Positions 1 to 9,942 of a DNA stretch of 64,000 bases are shown piece by piece. The DNA is taken from positions 10,496,001 to 10,560,000 of the forward strand of contig CM040103.1 in the NCBI GenBank assembly GCA_022496805.1, in the 5' to 3' direction. A program made the translations under genes and the position numbers. The DNA is from Pohlia nutans. Lineage: Eukaryota; Streptophyta; Bryopsida; Bryales; Mniaceae. How positions within the stretch are numbered: position 1 is the stretch's first letter; each line of letters starts with the position of its first letter. The notes beneath the pieces were generated by a model that was not told the DNA's origin, searched no databases, and saw only the letters and a program-made list of their open reading frames with translations.

Positions 1-597
1 ACCATTTTGGATTACGGTCTACCCTCCATACAACGATACTCCATAGTATGACGATATTATTGTTTCAAGCAATACACATGTGACAAGTCACTTCTGTGAC
101 TAATCCATGCCTGCCACTTTGAAGGTAGGGCTCCCAAACGTGTCATAATAGAGAGGGAAGATTGTACCTAGCAATGGCACTCGCCGAGCTGCAGCTTCTT
201 GTGCACTCCGAGGCGGGCTGAGCGTCATGGCCACGGGATGCACGGACGGTTTAATATTCGCCGGAGGAGGAGGCAAAGGCAAAACCCCCATCTCCAATAG
301 CTTTGGCACATTGAGTGCACACTGCAAGGCAATGGCCGGGCATGCCGCGATCGCGACCACGGGAATGCCCAATTTTCTGGCACTTTTATGCACGGCCACG
401 AAGCGAATGTCGCGGATCACACATGTGATGGGTGCGCTTTGCATCAAGTCGAGGAACAACTCCTCAAATGCCGGTCCCATTGCTAAGATTGCGACCGAGA
501 ATTCGTTCCATTTTTTAAGTCGGGGATGGTCGTCCGGTAGCCCGTCCGAGACCGCGCAAAACTCAATCCCTTTCCTGCACATGTTGATCACATCATT

Positions 598-796
598 TTA
601 ACCCCTAAACGTCCCATGGGGATAGTACATACGTGGCCGTATAATTGGCATTTGCTACCAACAAAGAAGCTCTAAATTGGGATCTCAATAGCTCACTATA
701 ATTGCATTGATGTAAATTTCAGCTTCTAGAAAAATACTAGAAAAATACACCGTATTCTACTAGCCGCAAAGGCACTTTCAAACGTTTAGGGGTTAA
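598..796. repeat. TTAA-bounded MITE, subfamily 1 (copy a)
   Basis: 199 bp starting TTAACCCCTAAACGT and ending with its exact reverse complement ACGTTTAGGGGTTAA. It lies in the UGT intron, ending 23 bp from the exon 2 acceptor. The subfamily motif after the terminus (CCCATGGGGATAGTA) recurs at 26185-26406. Confidence 0.85.
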
Positions 797-1170
797 ACGC
801 TAAGCATAGTTTCTATTATTAAAATGGATTTTTCACTTGAAACTAATTCTTGTGAATTTTTATAACAAGAATGCATTCCAATGCAGCTAGAATGCATTAT
901 TTGGATACCATAAGCATAAATTAGAAGAGTTCAAAGTTTTATTGATATATGATTAAAATAAACAACAGAAATGTTGACGTGTACATTCTCAAAATCAATC
1001 AATGTACTCATTGTGCAAGATTTCAGAGTGCTACTTTAGCACAATTAGCTTACCTTTGAGATTCTTTTGGGGTTAAAGATAACTCTATTATTTATATGAA
1101 AAAATGTGTAGCCACTTGCCAGAAGGCTAATGAAAATGAAAGTCCACTTATACAAGTGTATGTTGGATTA

Positions 1171-1355
1171 GAGCACTCCCACCAGTGATGCTGATATACC
1201 TGATATCGGAGCCTGGACCTAAACTTTGCCAAAAAAGAGGAGAAAGAGGAGATGGGCTCGTATCCACAAGCAATATACCGACAACCAAGTGAAATTGGGA
1301 CCTCAATTTTTAGAATGAAATTTGAGGATACCGGTCACTCACTGGTGGAAGTGCT
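1171..1355. repeat. Tourist-like MITE with TTA target duplication
   Basis: Terminal inverted repeats are (G)AGCACTCCCACCAGTGA on the left and AGCACTTCCACCAGTGA on the right as reverse complement. TTA lies at 1168-1170 and 1356-1358. GAGCAYYYC ends with a TTA duplication are typical of PIF/Harbinger-derived Tourist MITEs. Confidence 0.6.
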
Positions 1356-1580
1356 TTAATCCTTAAAGAACCAAGAAGCCTGAACTGAATCTCATGTTTT
1401 TTTTAGCAGTTTTGAGTAGGTTCTATGTAGACTACCTTTTGTTCAAATTTGTTTGTTTTTTTACCAACATATATGCATTGTTCTTCACTAATTCCAATGA
1501 TATAAAATTCAGCCTCATCTCAATTATACTTTTCACAATATGATCAATTGCATCTGTCGTTTCAGACATAACATTCCTAG
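1356..1580. repeat. TTAA MITE subfamily 3, right end lost
   Basis: It starts TTAATCCTTAAAGAACCAAG and continues with the subfamily body (AGCAGTTTTGAGTAGG, then ATGATATAAAATTCAG, then CACAATATGATCAATTG). The right terminus is missing here. A piece matching that right end (ATATGATCAATTGAATCTGT to AATCCTTGGTCTAAAG) lies at about 2106-2157, so a later insertion probably split the copy. Confidence 0.55.
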
Positions 1581-1720
1581 CATGCATTGTCTTTGCCTTG
1601 GCTCTACAGTAGATGGTGTGGAATATTCCACACCCAATAATACTTCATCAATAGCTAAGTGAACAGGTGGCAAGGTAATAAGCAGAGTGCATGAAAGAAA
1701 GGCAGTGAGCATGAAAGCTA

Positions 1721-2092
1721 CACTAAATAGTATATTTAGTGTGAGGTGATGAATAATGTGCTTACCCCTACTACTTGTGTAACACTAATTGTCAATTTGT
1801 GGGTAATTAGTTGTGGTGGTTATCATCCAATTTGATTCATCGTCAATTATCATCCAATTTTATTCATTCCATTTCTAAAATTTCAGTTTTTCCATCTAAA
1901 ATTTCATCTCAAGTTTCATTCCTTACTCACACGAAATATCCATATCTCAAAAGATCACAATGTCAAAACGTTACTATTCTTCATAAATAGTGTGAGAATT
2001 CACATTTAGTGTTCTTACAAAAGTAGGTTTTTTGATATTTAGAGTGATGTTCGCAATTGCAATCGCAATCACACTGAATATACTATTTAGTG
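1721..2092. repeat. MITE with CACTAAATAG termini and TA flanks
   Basis: The left end CACTAAATAGTATATTTAGT and the right end are inverted repeats of about 26 bp, with TA immediately outside both (1719-1720 and 2093-2094). A sister element is at 29946-30161. The CACTA-like tips recall CACTA elements, but the TA flanks fit mariner-type insertion better. Confidence 0.6.
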
Positions 2093-2803
2093 TACTGAAT
2101 GTTATGGAATATGATCAATTGAATCTGTCATTTTAAAACCATGAATCCTTGGTCTAAAGAAGCGCAGTCAGAAAGAAAGAAAGAGAGAAGGAAGGACTTA
2201 CAGTAGTTCTTCCGGTTGTGAAGGTTTGGAGGCCCCCCGGGAGTTGAGCATGTGCTTGTGGTTGTGGGCGGTGTTGACGAAAGTGACGCGGAAGCCTGGC
2301 AGTGCCGCCAGTTTCATGGCCACCTGCAACGCCGGCGTGATGTGGCCGATCGCCGGCATCGGGATCACTACCACGTGCACAGCCTCAGCACGCTCCATAT
2401 CAATCAATTCCTAAACTCTAAACCCTAAACCCCCCAACTTACTTAATTACTGCAGAAAATCTATCTATCGATCAATCCATCCATCAATCAATCTTCCCAG
2501 TCTGAGAATAGCTTCGATCGATCAAGTTGATAGAAGAAAACGGACTCTTCACTCGATCGATCTCAGAGCTCTAACGTACTTTGCTCGATTGAGCGTACGT
2601 GGCCATGGCGAACAAGATGGCGATCACAAACTGACACATAAGTTATCAATCTTCTGTAACTGGTCCGTGCACTTGGATTCTAGTTCACAAAACTAACTTA
2701 GTGACGGAGAGAGCATCATTCAATGGCCACGTACGAGTTGGCTCTGCAAGGGCTTCCATTCCCATCCATGGCCACTGTTGTTGGATACCGTATTGTTCTC
2801 TTA

Positions 2804-3754
2804 GAGCATCCTCACCGCAATGAGGGTTTCGGGATCGGGAAAGGGATGAGACCTTTCCCGTTTTCCAGATGCAGGAGCGGGCTTCGCACCGCGACGCCTG
2901 CAAAAGGTAATTCGGGAAACCTCGCTTAACCCCTTAACGTACCAGGGTGTCCCTGGAATTGACAATTTCAGAAAAAACATTATAAACTACCATTTAGAAG
3001 AATATTCTGGAATTGATATACATATGAAAGTTCTAGATCTTGAATTTTAGATTCCATCCGTACGGTTCGATTCACTAATACAATCACCATTATTTAATTA
3101 TAAAATTTGAAAGTTAAAATTAAAAATTCCTTCTAAATTCGATTACAAACTAAATTTCAATATTTTTTGAGTAAATTTTTTTGGAAGGAGTTTGAAATGA
3201 GATACTCTTAAGTGTGGTGATACTTTGAAATTTTTGTGTTTCTTAAATTTATGACCTCATTTTTCACGATTCCACTTTGAACTAGAGTCAATGCAATTTT
3301 GGCTTGGTCAACGACTTGACATACTTCTACATTTGCAATTTTAGAAAAATATGTACTCTAGTATGACTAAATCCAGCCATTAGATAGGACAACAACTTGG
3401 TGAAGAATCTCCAAAAAATTGGATGAGTATCATCCAAGCGTTGATGAGAACGTGAGAAGGCTTTGAAATCATTCGTCGTCCAGTTTCTGGACGCTGTGAC
3501 GTTTAGGGGTTAAGCAACAAGTAAAAAAACAATGGACGTTTATTGGTTGTGAGAAAGCAACAAGTTAAAAAATCGGGTGAAAACAGCGATGCGGATAGCA
3601 AGTTTCGATCCTGCAAAACGAGGCCAGTTTCCAGGATTCGGCATCCAATTCAGCAAAAATTTCCCGATACGGGACTGCGGTGGGAGGGTTTTCTCCGGTA
3701 TCTGGATGAAGTTCATCCATATACATATACGGGATAGCCGCGGTAAGGATGCTC
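2804..3754. repeat. Tourist-like MITE split by a nested TTAA MITE
   Basis: The left terminus GAGCATCCTCACCGC (from 2804) pairs with the right terminus GCGGTAAGGATGCTC (to 3754). Both are flanked by a direct TTA (2801-2803 and 3755-3757), the PIF/Harbinger duplication. Removing the nested 2926-3513 element leaves about 363 bp of one GC-richer MITE. Confidence 0.7.
2926..3513. repeat. TTAA MITE subfamily 2, long form (copy a)
   Basis: 588 bp from TTAACCCCTTAACGTACC to GTGACGTTTAGGGGTTAA. The same family is found inverted at 31274-31874. They share the segment around CCGTACGGTTYGATTCACTA and the GACACC(A/C)GGGTG-like end. It is inserted inside the Tourist-like MITE. Confidence 0.8.
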
Positions 3755-3789
3755 TTACAGCATGATCCGCATCCTACCACTGACAGCAG

Positions 3790-4135
3790 GAGATTCTCGG
3801 AGAAGTGATCTCAAAACTGGCTAAATATAGCTGGATTTATACCCAAAAAAAACGGGGCTGCTAAACACACACACAAAGAAAATGAAAAAAAATTGGAAAT
3901 GTAGCAAGATGGCTCATCATGATATAAATATGTAGCAACTTCATGAGGTGATATCCGCGGATATCACCATGGTATCACCTTAATATATCAAGGGTATTGT
4001 TGGATATTATAGAGGTATCGTGAGTATTGGATGCATTGGGTAGCAAAAGTAGATACCATTTATGTGAGAGGTTCCATAATGTTCTAAATGTCATAAATTG
4101 GTTCTAAGATCAGTGCTGAAAGCAGAAGATTCTCT
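3790..4135. repeat. MITE with a central 22-bp perfect palindrome (copy a)
   Basis: Ends are related to CCAGTGATCTCARAACC in inverted orientation. In the body, 3947-3968 is a perfect palindrome (GGTGATATCCGCGGATATCA plus CC). An inverted copy of the whole element lies at 36761-37104. Confidence 0.6.
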
Positions 4136-4156
4136 GAAAACTCCAAGCTTGTATAT

Positions 4157-4385
4157 TTAACTCCAAAAGGACAAAGAAGCCTCATGTTTGTTTTTAACAA
4201 TTTTGAGAAGGTTATATGTGAATTTTCTTTTATTTAATTTTTTTTTTTTTTTACCAACCCACGCAACATTTTCATTGACTTCGATGATATAAAATTTGGC
4301 GCCAACTTAATTGTATTTTTCACAATATGATCAATTGAATTTGTCACCTCAAAACTACAAAAATACTTGGTCCTTTAGCGGTTAA
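4157..4385. repeat. TTAA MITE subfamily 3 (copy b)
   Basis: TTAACTCCAAAAGGACAAAG at the left; right end CTTGGTCCTTTAGCGGTTAA. The body matches 10257-10457 and 24176-24384, including CACAATATGATCAATTGAAT. Confidence 0.75.
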
Positions 4386-4452
4386 TGCTGAAAATTCCAT
4401 TACATTCAATAGCCTTTATGCCCACTGTGTTCGCTTCATGCACTTTACGCAT

Positions 4453-4540
4453 CACCACCTATCTACTTAGCTATTGATGAAGGATTGTTGGGTGTGGAAT
4501 ATTCCACACCATTTACTGTAGATTTGAGGCAGAGTTAGAG
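4453..4540. repeat. Dispersed repeat with 20-bp palindrome GGTGTGGAATATTCCACACC
   Basis: An inverted copy of about 80 bp occurs at about 1603-1680. Both contain the perfect palindrome GGTGTGGAATATTCCACACC (1615-1634 and 4491-4510) next to a CTATTGATGAAG-type segment. It is probably a MITE fragment. Confidence 0.5.
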
Positions 4541-4789
4541 CATGCTACTGCATGTTATGTCAAGGCGGGTGAGAGTCACTGAATATGAATACAATGTAGT
4601 GGTCCCCCAATGCGTATCTTTGTAGCTAATTTAAGGAAGAGCTCGGTATCCTAAATTGATGAACAATAATGAGCACCTGTGTATAGTGATTGTGATTGGT
4701 TCAGAGACTACATAGATGGACATGTAGCGGTTCAAGGGTGTGGAGACGATAGCTTGAGGAGATGATTATTTTGGATATGATGATAGTGG

Positions 4790-7700
4790 TCAAGACGTGA
4801 GTTGAAGGGAGAAGGGTGTGGATGCTCTAAGGGCTTTGTCACCCATAAATATTATAACGACTTGCTATATTTTGTTTAACGAGGGTGCTATTTCTGAATT
4901 TGGATTCTTCTATCAGGAGAAAACTGTGGTTGCAAAGGGGCCTTGGAGACTATCACGTGGGAGCAAAATTTGGGGATGCCTGTGCACTTTTGACGAGGGT
5001 ACCAATGGTGCCACCGTGGTGCCAGCAAGCCGGGTTCCAGGGGGTCGAACCAATCGCGTTGAACAAGCGCGTGTGTTTGGGCGGGGAGACAGTGTCGGGG
5101 CTGACAAGAAGCGCCGCTGCAGCGTACAAATCCCCAGCCGGTCGAGTGCTGTCAGTAGGCCTTCATGGTTCAATTTCTGAAATCTGTCATGAGTCGGGCC
5201 ACCTAATTTTTCTGCAAACGTCAGCGATGCTGCACCTTGAAACGAAGTTGTGAAGGGGGCGACATGCTGCCAACGGTTACCTCGACCAGCCGCTACATTG
5301 GAGGCGTTTGTGGTGCTCGGAGTGTCGGTTTGTGGGACGATGGTTGTGGCACGGGCGATGGCGATGGCGTTGGCGTGGGCGATGCCGCTGGCATTGGCGT
5401 TTAGGGTCGATTTGTGGAAGAATTGGTTTGTGGTCGCTTCAATTAATCAGAGCTCCGAGGTGCCCACGTGAGTGGGAGTTACAGTGGGGTTTGAGCAGCG
5501 AATTTGCATGAATCTAGTATATTCCAGGATTTAGGGTGGAAATGTGGCCTTCTCCGATCGCTGGCAACATAATCTGCCGTTCGCTGCCAACGGGCTGCAG
5601 AACTTGTAGTTTTCTGGTTTTTTCCAAAATTCTGCCATGATATAATCTGATTCGTGTTGTATTGAAAGGGTCGACCTGGTCGTATGCGAGTTTATCTAAT
5701 ATTAGAACTTTCGTTACATACTCTAGCGTTTGCTGCCATCGAGGGCATATCTTGTACTACTGTGGGTTTCTTGGATGTGTTGACATCACATTACCTGGCG
5801 CCTGCTGCCATCAAAGGCAGAACCTGTAGTTTTAGGATGTCTTCCACTATTCTGTCATTGCACTGGCATGGTTAGGCGGCCAAATTCCCGAGTGCAGAGC
5901 GTTCTGCTGCATAACAATCAAGACGGAGAGGACAACTAGATCCCTATGAGGTTGGACTGTGATTCATGGGTTATGCTGCAACCAACTTCGGAGGGGCCTT
6001 AGAGTAGAGAGGCAAGGCGGTATGGTGGAGATAATTTTCGAGGCGCCTTCAAAGCGCAGATCATAGATTTCTCGTGGACACCTGGTATGCGTGGAGAAAT
6101 CAACCTAGATAAAGTGCTTGTGCAACATGTGTACCAACCTCGCCATCTACGTTTGGATCCAGCGTTGGCAGCGAATGGGCCATGCATGGCCAACTACCTA
6201 CACGCTTTCCAATTGATTTGAGAACGTTGTTGGCAATCTTGGTCTCAACATGTCCCATAGTAGGGTGACTCGCGAGGGCCATGCCTTCGTGCTTAGATAG
6301 TATCTTGGCTAGAGCTACCGCGGTTCTAGTTTGTGACTCTTTATCCCCATGAAGTCGTTGGCTCTCACGCTCGACCCGGTTGCAGTCATTGATAGTTTGC
6401 ACGAGATGTGGTTGCAACACTCTTCTAATGAGCTTCACTCTACGTTTTGCACCACCTGTACTAGGATTCAACTCATGAATCCCTCTAAGCAACCGAGCCC
6501 TACGTCGCATTCCCACAGGCGTGTCTTTCATTGCACCGACACTTCGCTGGAGGCGCTCCGATTCTCGCTGCCTACGGTGCACCTCAGATTCTAGATGCTG
6601 CACCCTCATGTTATAAGCTTTCTCCTTGTCGTCCATCTCTTTGCGTATAGCCTGCAATTCAGCTTGCAATTCCATGCATGTATTCTTTAAGTCTCTGCAA
6701 CGGTCCAGCCGTTCGATGCTGACAACAGCTTCGCCTCTACCCTCATTCACTTCCTCTTGTAGCAGTCTGCATCGCATTTCCAACACACTGCGGTGCGGAC
6801 CTCCTTGGGGTCCCAGCTCCAATCTGCATGTATAACCATACAGGCCCAGCTCTCCATGGCATATGAATTGGAGGCATTCCTTAAGAGTTCTAATTGGAGG
6901 GGGCTTCCTTGTTACTGGATCAACCGGGTAAATGCTGCCATCGGTCCACAAGTCAATGTTTGTATCCCCGGCTGCCCTCCGTACTGGAAACGTTGATGGA
7001 CACGGCCGTTCAGATCGCAGAGAACCTCTCATAATAATTGGTGCATAGCACGCATCAAGCGAAACTTGGGGAACATACGAAGCACTAGGTGCGCGTCTTG
7101 CTGCCATCGAGAACCCAAAAATACAAAGCAGTGACCAAATTTCCTAAGGCTACAGAACGGTCATGACGCTATGTGGATTCACCTTGAGGTGGTTTCCAAT
7201 TACGCTAAAACCAATCGCTGTCAACAAATAGCCCTAAACGCTAATCACCGTTGTTGGAAGAAAAATCGAAGGCTTCCACAATTCCTACCCTAGGACAGTG
7301 GAAAAAATGCCGCTTACAGCATGCATCGTGTGATTCGAGGTAGGACTATTAGAAACTCCCTTGTATCTACCCAAGCGCCATAATTCCTAAAACCGATATG
7401 AAAAGCCCTAGGCGTGGAATTTGCGGAAGTCGGAAGAACCCGTGGTGCCAGCAAACTCCGAGGGTTGCAGAATTCACAATCCCCAATTGCCATCAAGAAA
7501 CTAGCTACGGCTATTGGCTGTGGCAACTTACCTCCGCATGAATCTGACGATGTCGGAGGCAGAACCACCGGCATCCGCTTGCTGGCCGGACCTCCTAAGC
7601 CATTGGTGCCAGCGGACGCTTCTGGCACGAATTAGCATGAATTTGGCAAGAATTCACCGGTGTTTGGGCCAGCCGTTCTGGAGACGCCGAATTGTACGCA

Positions 7701-8040
7701 TGCCGATTCATGGTTGCGTTTCCTAGTGGGCGATAGTGGTGGCGTCGGCCGCACTCCACCGTGAAGCCGTTGTGCCAACAAACTTCCGATCGCCAACTTG
7801 ACCATGCCGTTGGCAACGATCGCTCCGCGTTGAAGGCTGTGCAGAGCACCTTCAATGCTCTTCTCCGGTCGGTGGCCTAACACCTCGGCCACGTCGGCGC
7901 TAGCAAGCCGGCCTCGGTGCCATGCTGCTCTTCTCCGACATCGGCAATAACTCTGTGGGCAGCGCTGCAAACCGCCACTAGCACCAGCAGAGGCGAGTTT
8001 GGGCAGCCGGTTCACCTAACACGGGCAAGCTTACAGGGCC
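4790..8040. other. GC-richer island, probably a decayed large element
   Basis: The composition differs from the AT-rich flanks. It contains degenerate internal repeats of the type GCTGCCAACGGGC...AACTTGTAGTTTTCTGG at about 5575-5660, 5730-5790 and 5800-5870. A phrase around GGTGCCAGCAA recurs near 5015, 7440 and 7605. A GCGATGGCGATGGCGTTGGC low-complexity stretch (about 5358-5400) produces overlapping spurious ORFs. I see no clear terminal repeats. The only long conserved-looking frame is at 6100-7107. A transposon or a captured gene segment is possible but unproven. Confidence 0.35.
6100..7107 (-). CDS. Hypothetical coiled-coil protein, 335 aa, single exon
   Basis: An uninterrupted ATG-to-stop frame of 335 codons. 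I do not recognise it. Residues about 1-45 are Arg/Ser/Pro-rich. About 50-110 is a compact mixed segment (NIDLWTDGSIYPVDPVTRKP, then FICHGELGLYGYTCRLELGP). About 110-200 is a highly charged heptad-like region rich in E/R/K/L (LQAELQAIRKEMDDKEKAYN), which predicts a coiled coil. The C-terminal third is basic (RRRARLLRGI, KRRVKLIRRVLQPH). No signal peptide or membrane segment is seen. It is intronless and inside a GC-richer island with degenerate repeats, so an element-encoded or lineage-specific protein is as likely as a resident gene. A frame this long is unlikely by chance here, although the higher GC reduces stop frequency. Confidence 0.4.
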   Translation of the reverse strand: MAARRAPSASYVPQVSLDACYAPIIMRGSLRSERPCPSTFPVRRAAGDTNIDLWTDGSIYPVDPVTRKPPPIRTLKECLQFICHGELGLYGYTCRLELGPQGGPHRSVLEMRCRLLQEEVNEGRGEAVVSIERLDRCRDLKNTCMELQAELQAIRKEMDDKEKAYNMRVQHLESEVHRRQRESERLQRSVGAMKDTPVGMRRRARLLRGIHELNPSTGGAKRRVKLIRRVLQPHLVQTINDCNRVERESQRLHGDKESQTRTAVALAKILSKHEGMALASHPTMGHVETKIANNVLKSIGKRVGSWPCMAHSLPTLDPNVDGEVGTHVAQALYLG

Positions 8041-8559
8041 CCTTTAGGACCCCATTTTCTCCTAATGACGCCGCTTCATAAAGCCCATCCTACATACTTG
8101 TAGTAGATGAATTAGGTTCATGGATAAAAGATTTGAACAAAGTTGTGGAATTTGAGGGCACTGGAAGATACGATCTTGTTTTCGCATCCTACCAAGGTGG
8201 AACTCACATTTGAAATGATTGGGCTTATTTGAAGTGTGACACGACTAGGGTTGTAGCCGTGACATTAGCGTATAGCCAGTCTGTTGATGAGACATGGTGA
8301 TGAGGCTCTAAAAGCATGAGCACAGGTCTCTTCATCATATGCCACTTCATTGGTTTTATTTGACAGTATAGCAAATGGTACAATCTCCACCATTGTCTCC
8401 CTTGACTTCAAAATTAAAAAGGGTTCACCATTAACACTACGGCAACTTTTAGCAGACGGGGAGTGGGAGCAGTGACGCAAATCGGCCTAGCCGCCATCTG
8501 CTGAAGCTCCGTGCGAAGGGAGAGGTCGGGAATCAATCAAGATGCATAATTGTCTCCTA

Positions 8560-9284
8560 AAGTAAAGATAATGTAGCCATTTACGATTCAATAAAAAATC
8601 CACACTGCAAAAAGTGCATGATGGATGAAAAAATTGTCTTTCATTTTGTACATAGTTCATTTTTAGGACAGTTTGGGCGTTTAGGCTTGAAGTAGTCAAA
8701 ATGTGTTCAATTTTGGAATTTGTAAGCACAATTTTATGTGACATTTAAAGATTGCAAGCAAAATAACAATAATGATTCAAAAATTAGAACTAGAGAGTTC
8801 ATTTTGCATATTTAGAAATCACTCTAGTAGGATTTTGGTCCTTTATAACTAGTCTTTTGTCATTCACAGATTACAACCCTTGTAATATTGCGGGCAGTAT
8901 TGACAATTTGTTGGGGTTTTGACCAACATATTGACAATATGTAGATGAAATTTGTGGATGAAATTTGTTTTGATGAGTTGAAATGTAATAATGTAAGTGT
9001 AGTGATTTTTGAAGATTTTTTTGACTATATGAGTTGATTTTTTCAAGAGCACTTTTACACTCAAATCATAGAATTATTGTGTGAATCATTGCAACATGAA
9101 ATAAGGCATAAAAACTTCACAAATCATCCCCTTTCTAATCGGTTGGCACATGCATGAAGCTATCTTCCCATAAAATCTACGGTAAAAAAATCTAGACTAC
9201 CAAAAGTGCATGACGGTTGAAAAAATCAACATTCCCTTTTGTACATCATGCATTTTTTTGCATGGTTGGACCTTTAGGGGTTAA
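8560..9284. repeat. TTAA MITE subfamily 4, degraded copies
   Basis: About 8870-9284 matches the right two-thirds of the intact element at 26403-26962 (GTAGTGATTTTTGRAGAT, CATGAAATRAGGCATAAAAA) and ends CCTTTAGGGGTTAA (to 9284). About 8560-8690 is another right-end fragment (AAAAAATCCACACTGCAAAA). The final TTAA is followed at once by CCCTTAAACGG, which looks like the start of another family member whose right end I cannot find. Confidence 0.55.
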
Positions 9285-9942
9285 CCCTTAAACGGCAATG
9301 CAAGCACCACGGGCTTGGTTATATTTTGGGAGAATCTTGTTCATAACTTCTACTCCATTGCATCAAATGGGGTTTTTTAAATGCTAAACCGAGCACCATA
9401 GAGAGATCTATACTTCTTTAGAATAGAGCCAAAGTAAATTAAAAACAGAATCATGCTTAAAATGGAATTTAAAAGAGATTTTGGGTGTGGTATCAGGAAA
9501 GCATATGTCGTTCAAGGGTCAAGGTGCAATCAATATCAATCTCAAAAAAATAAAACCTGGACAACTGCTTCTCATGGAACACATTAGCTCCAAGTTTTAG
9601 ACATGTGACCACGTGATATACTTAAGCCATCATGCCTCCATTGGAACACGTTGATCACAAGTGGTGTGAGCATGGATCGATCGGAGAGGCAATGATAAGA
9701 ACAATCGTGTGACTGACTGCACAATTACTTGCACAATCGTGTACAGTAGGGAAAACTGGGCTCTAGCTACAAAAGACTCTAAGTTCTGGGCACTCGTCCA
9801 CTACAAAAAGCTGCAGACTGGTTACAGTAATGTACTAAAAAAATTTGGGATTGGGAAAAATGGAGTGAAATCAGCGATTTCAATTAACAGCTGCAACAGA
9901 CTAGGGATTCCAAGACATGGACAGCTAGCTATCCAGACCTGT

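Larger units (their letters stand above)
100..2398 (-). pseudogene. UDP-glycosyltransferase (UGT), N-terminal half; truncated or continuing off-window
   Basis: Two exons are visible on the minus strand: 2398-2202 (ATG at 2398-2396, donor CT|GTAAGT) and 574-100 (acceptor GTGCAG). The junction phase matches and reads ...EELL-KGIEFCAVSDGLP. Exon 1 has the UGT N-terminal strand-helix (VVVIPMPAIGHITPALQVA, then GFRVTFVNTAHNHKHM). Exon 2 has the typical SDGLP segment and an acceptor-domain stretch (CVIRD..., ARKLGIPVVAIAACPA). UGTs move a sugar from a UDP-sugar to small molecules in the cytosol. The frame stops at TAG (102-100) after about 223 residues. A full UGT has roughly 450-490, and the sugar-donor PSPG motif lies in the missing half. 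I see no good GTAAG-type donor before the stop. It is therefore either a truncated pseudogene or a gene whose 3' part lies beyond base 1 through a weak donor. Its 1.6-kb intron is packed with MITEs. Confidence 0.7.

Noticed and set aside
4818..5511. Several overlapping plus-strand ORFs of 60-122 codons
   Set aside because: They overlap in different frames over a low-complexity GCGATG-type stretch, share no recognisable motif, and none is favoured.
7632..8015. 127-codon minus-strand ORF
   Set aside because: Arg/Ala/Gly-rich composition expected from GC-rich non-coding DNA, overlapped by other frames, no known domain.
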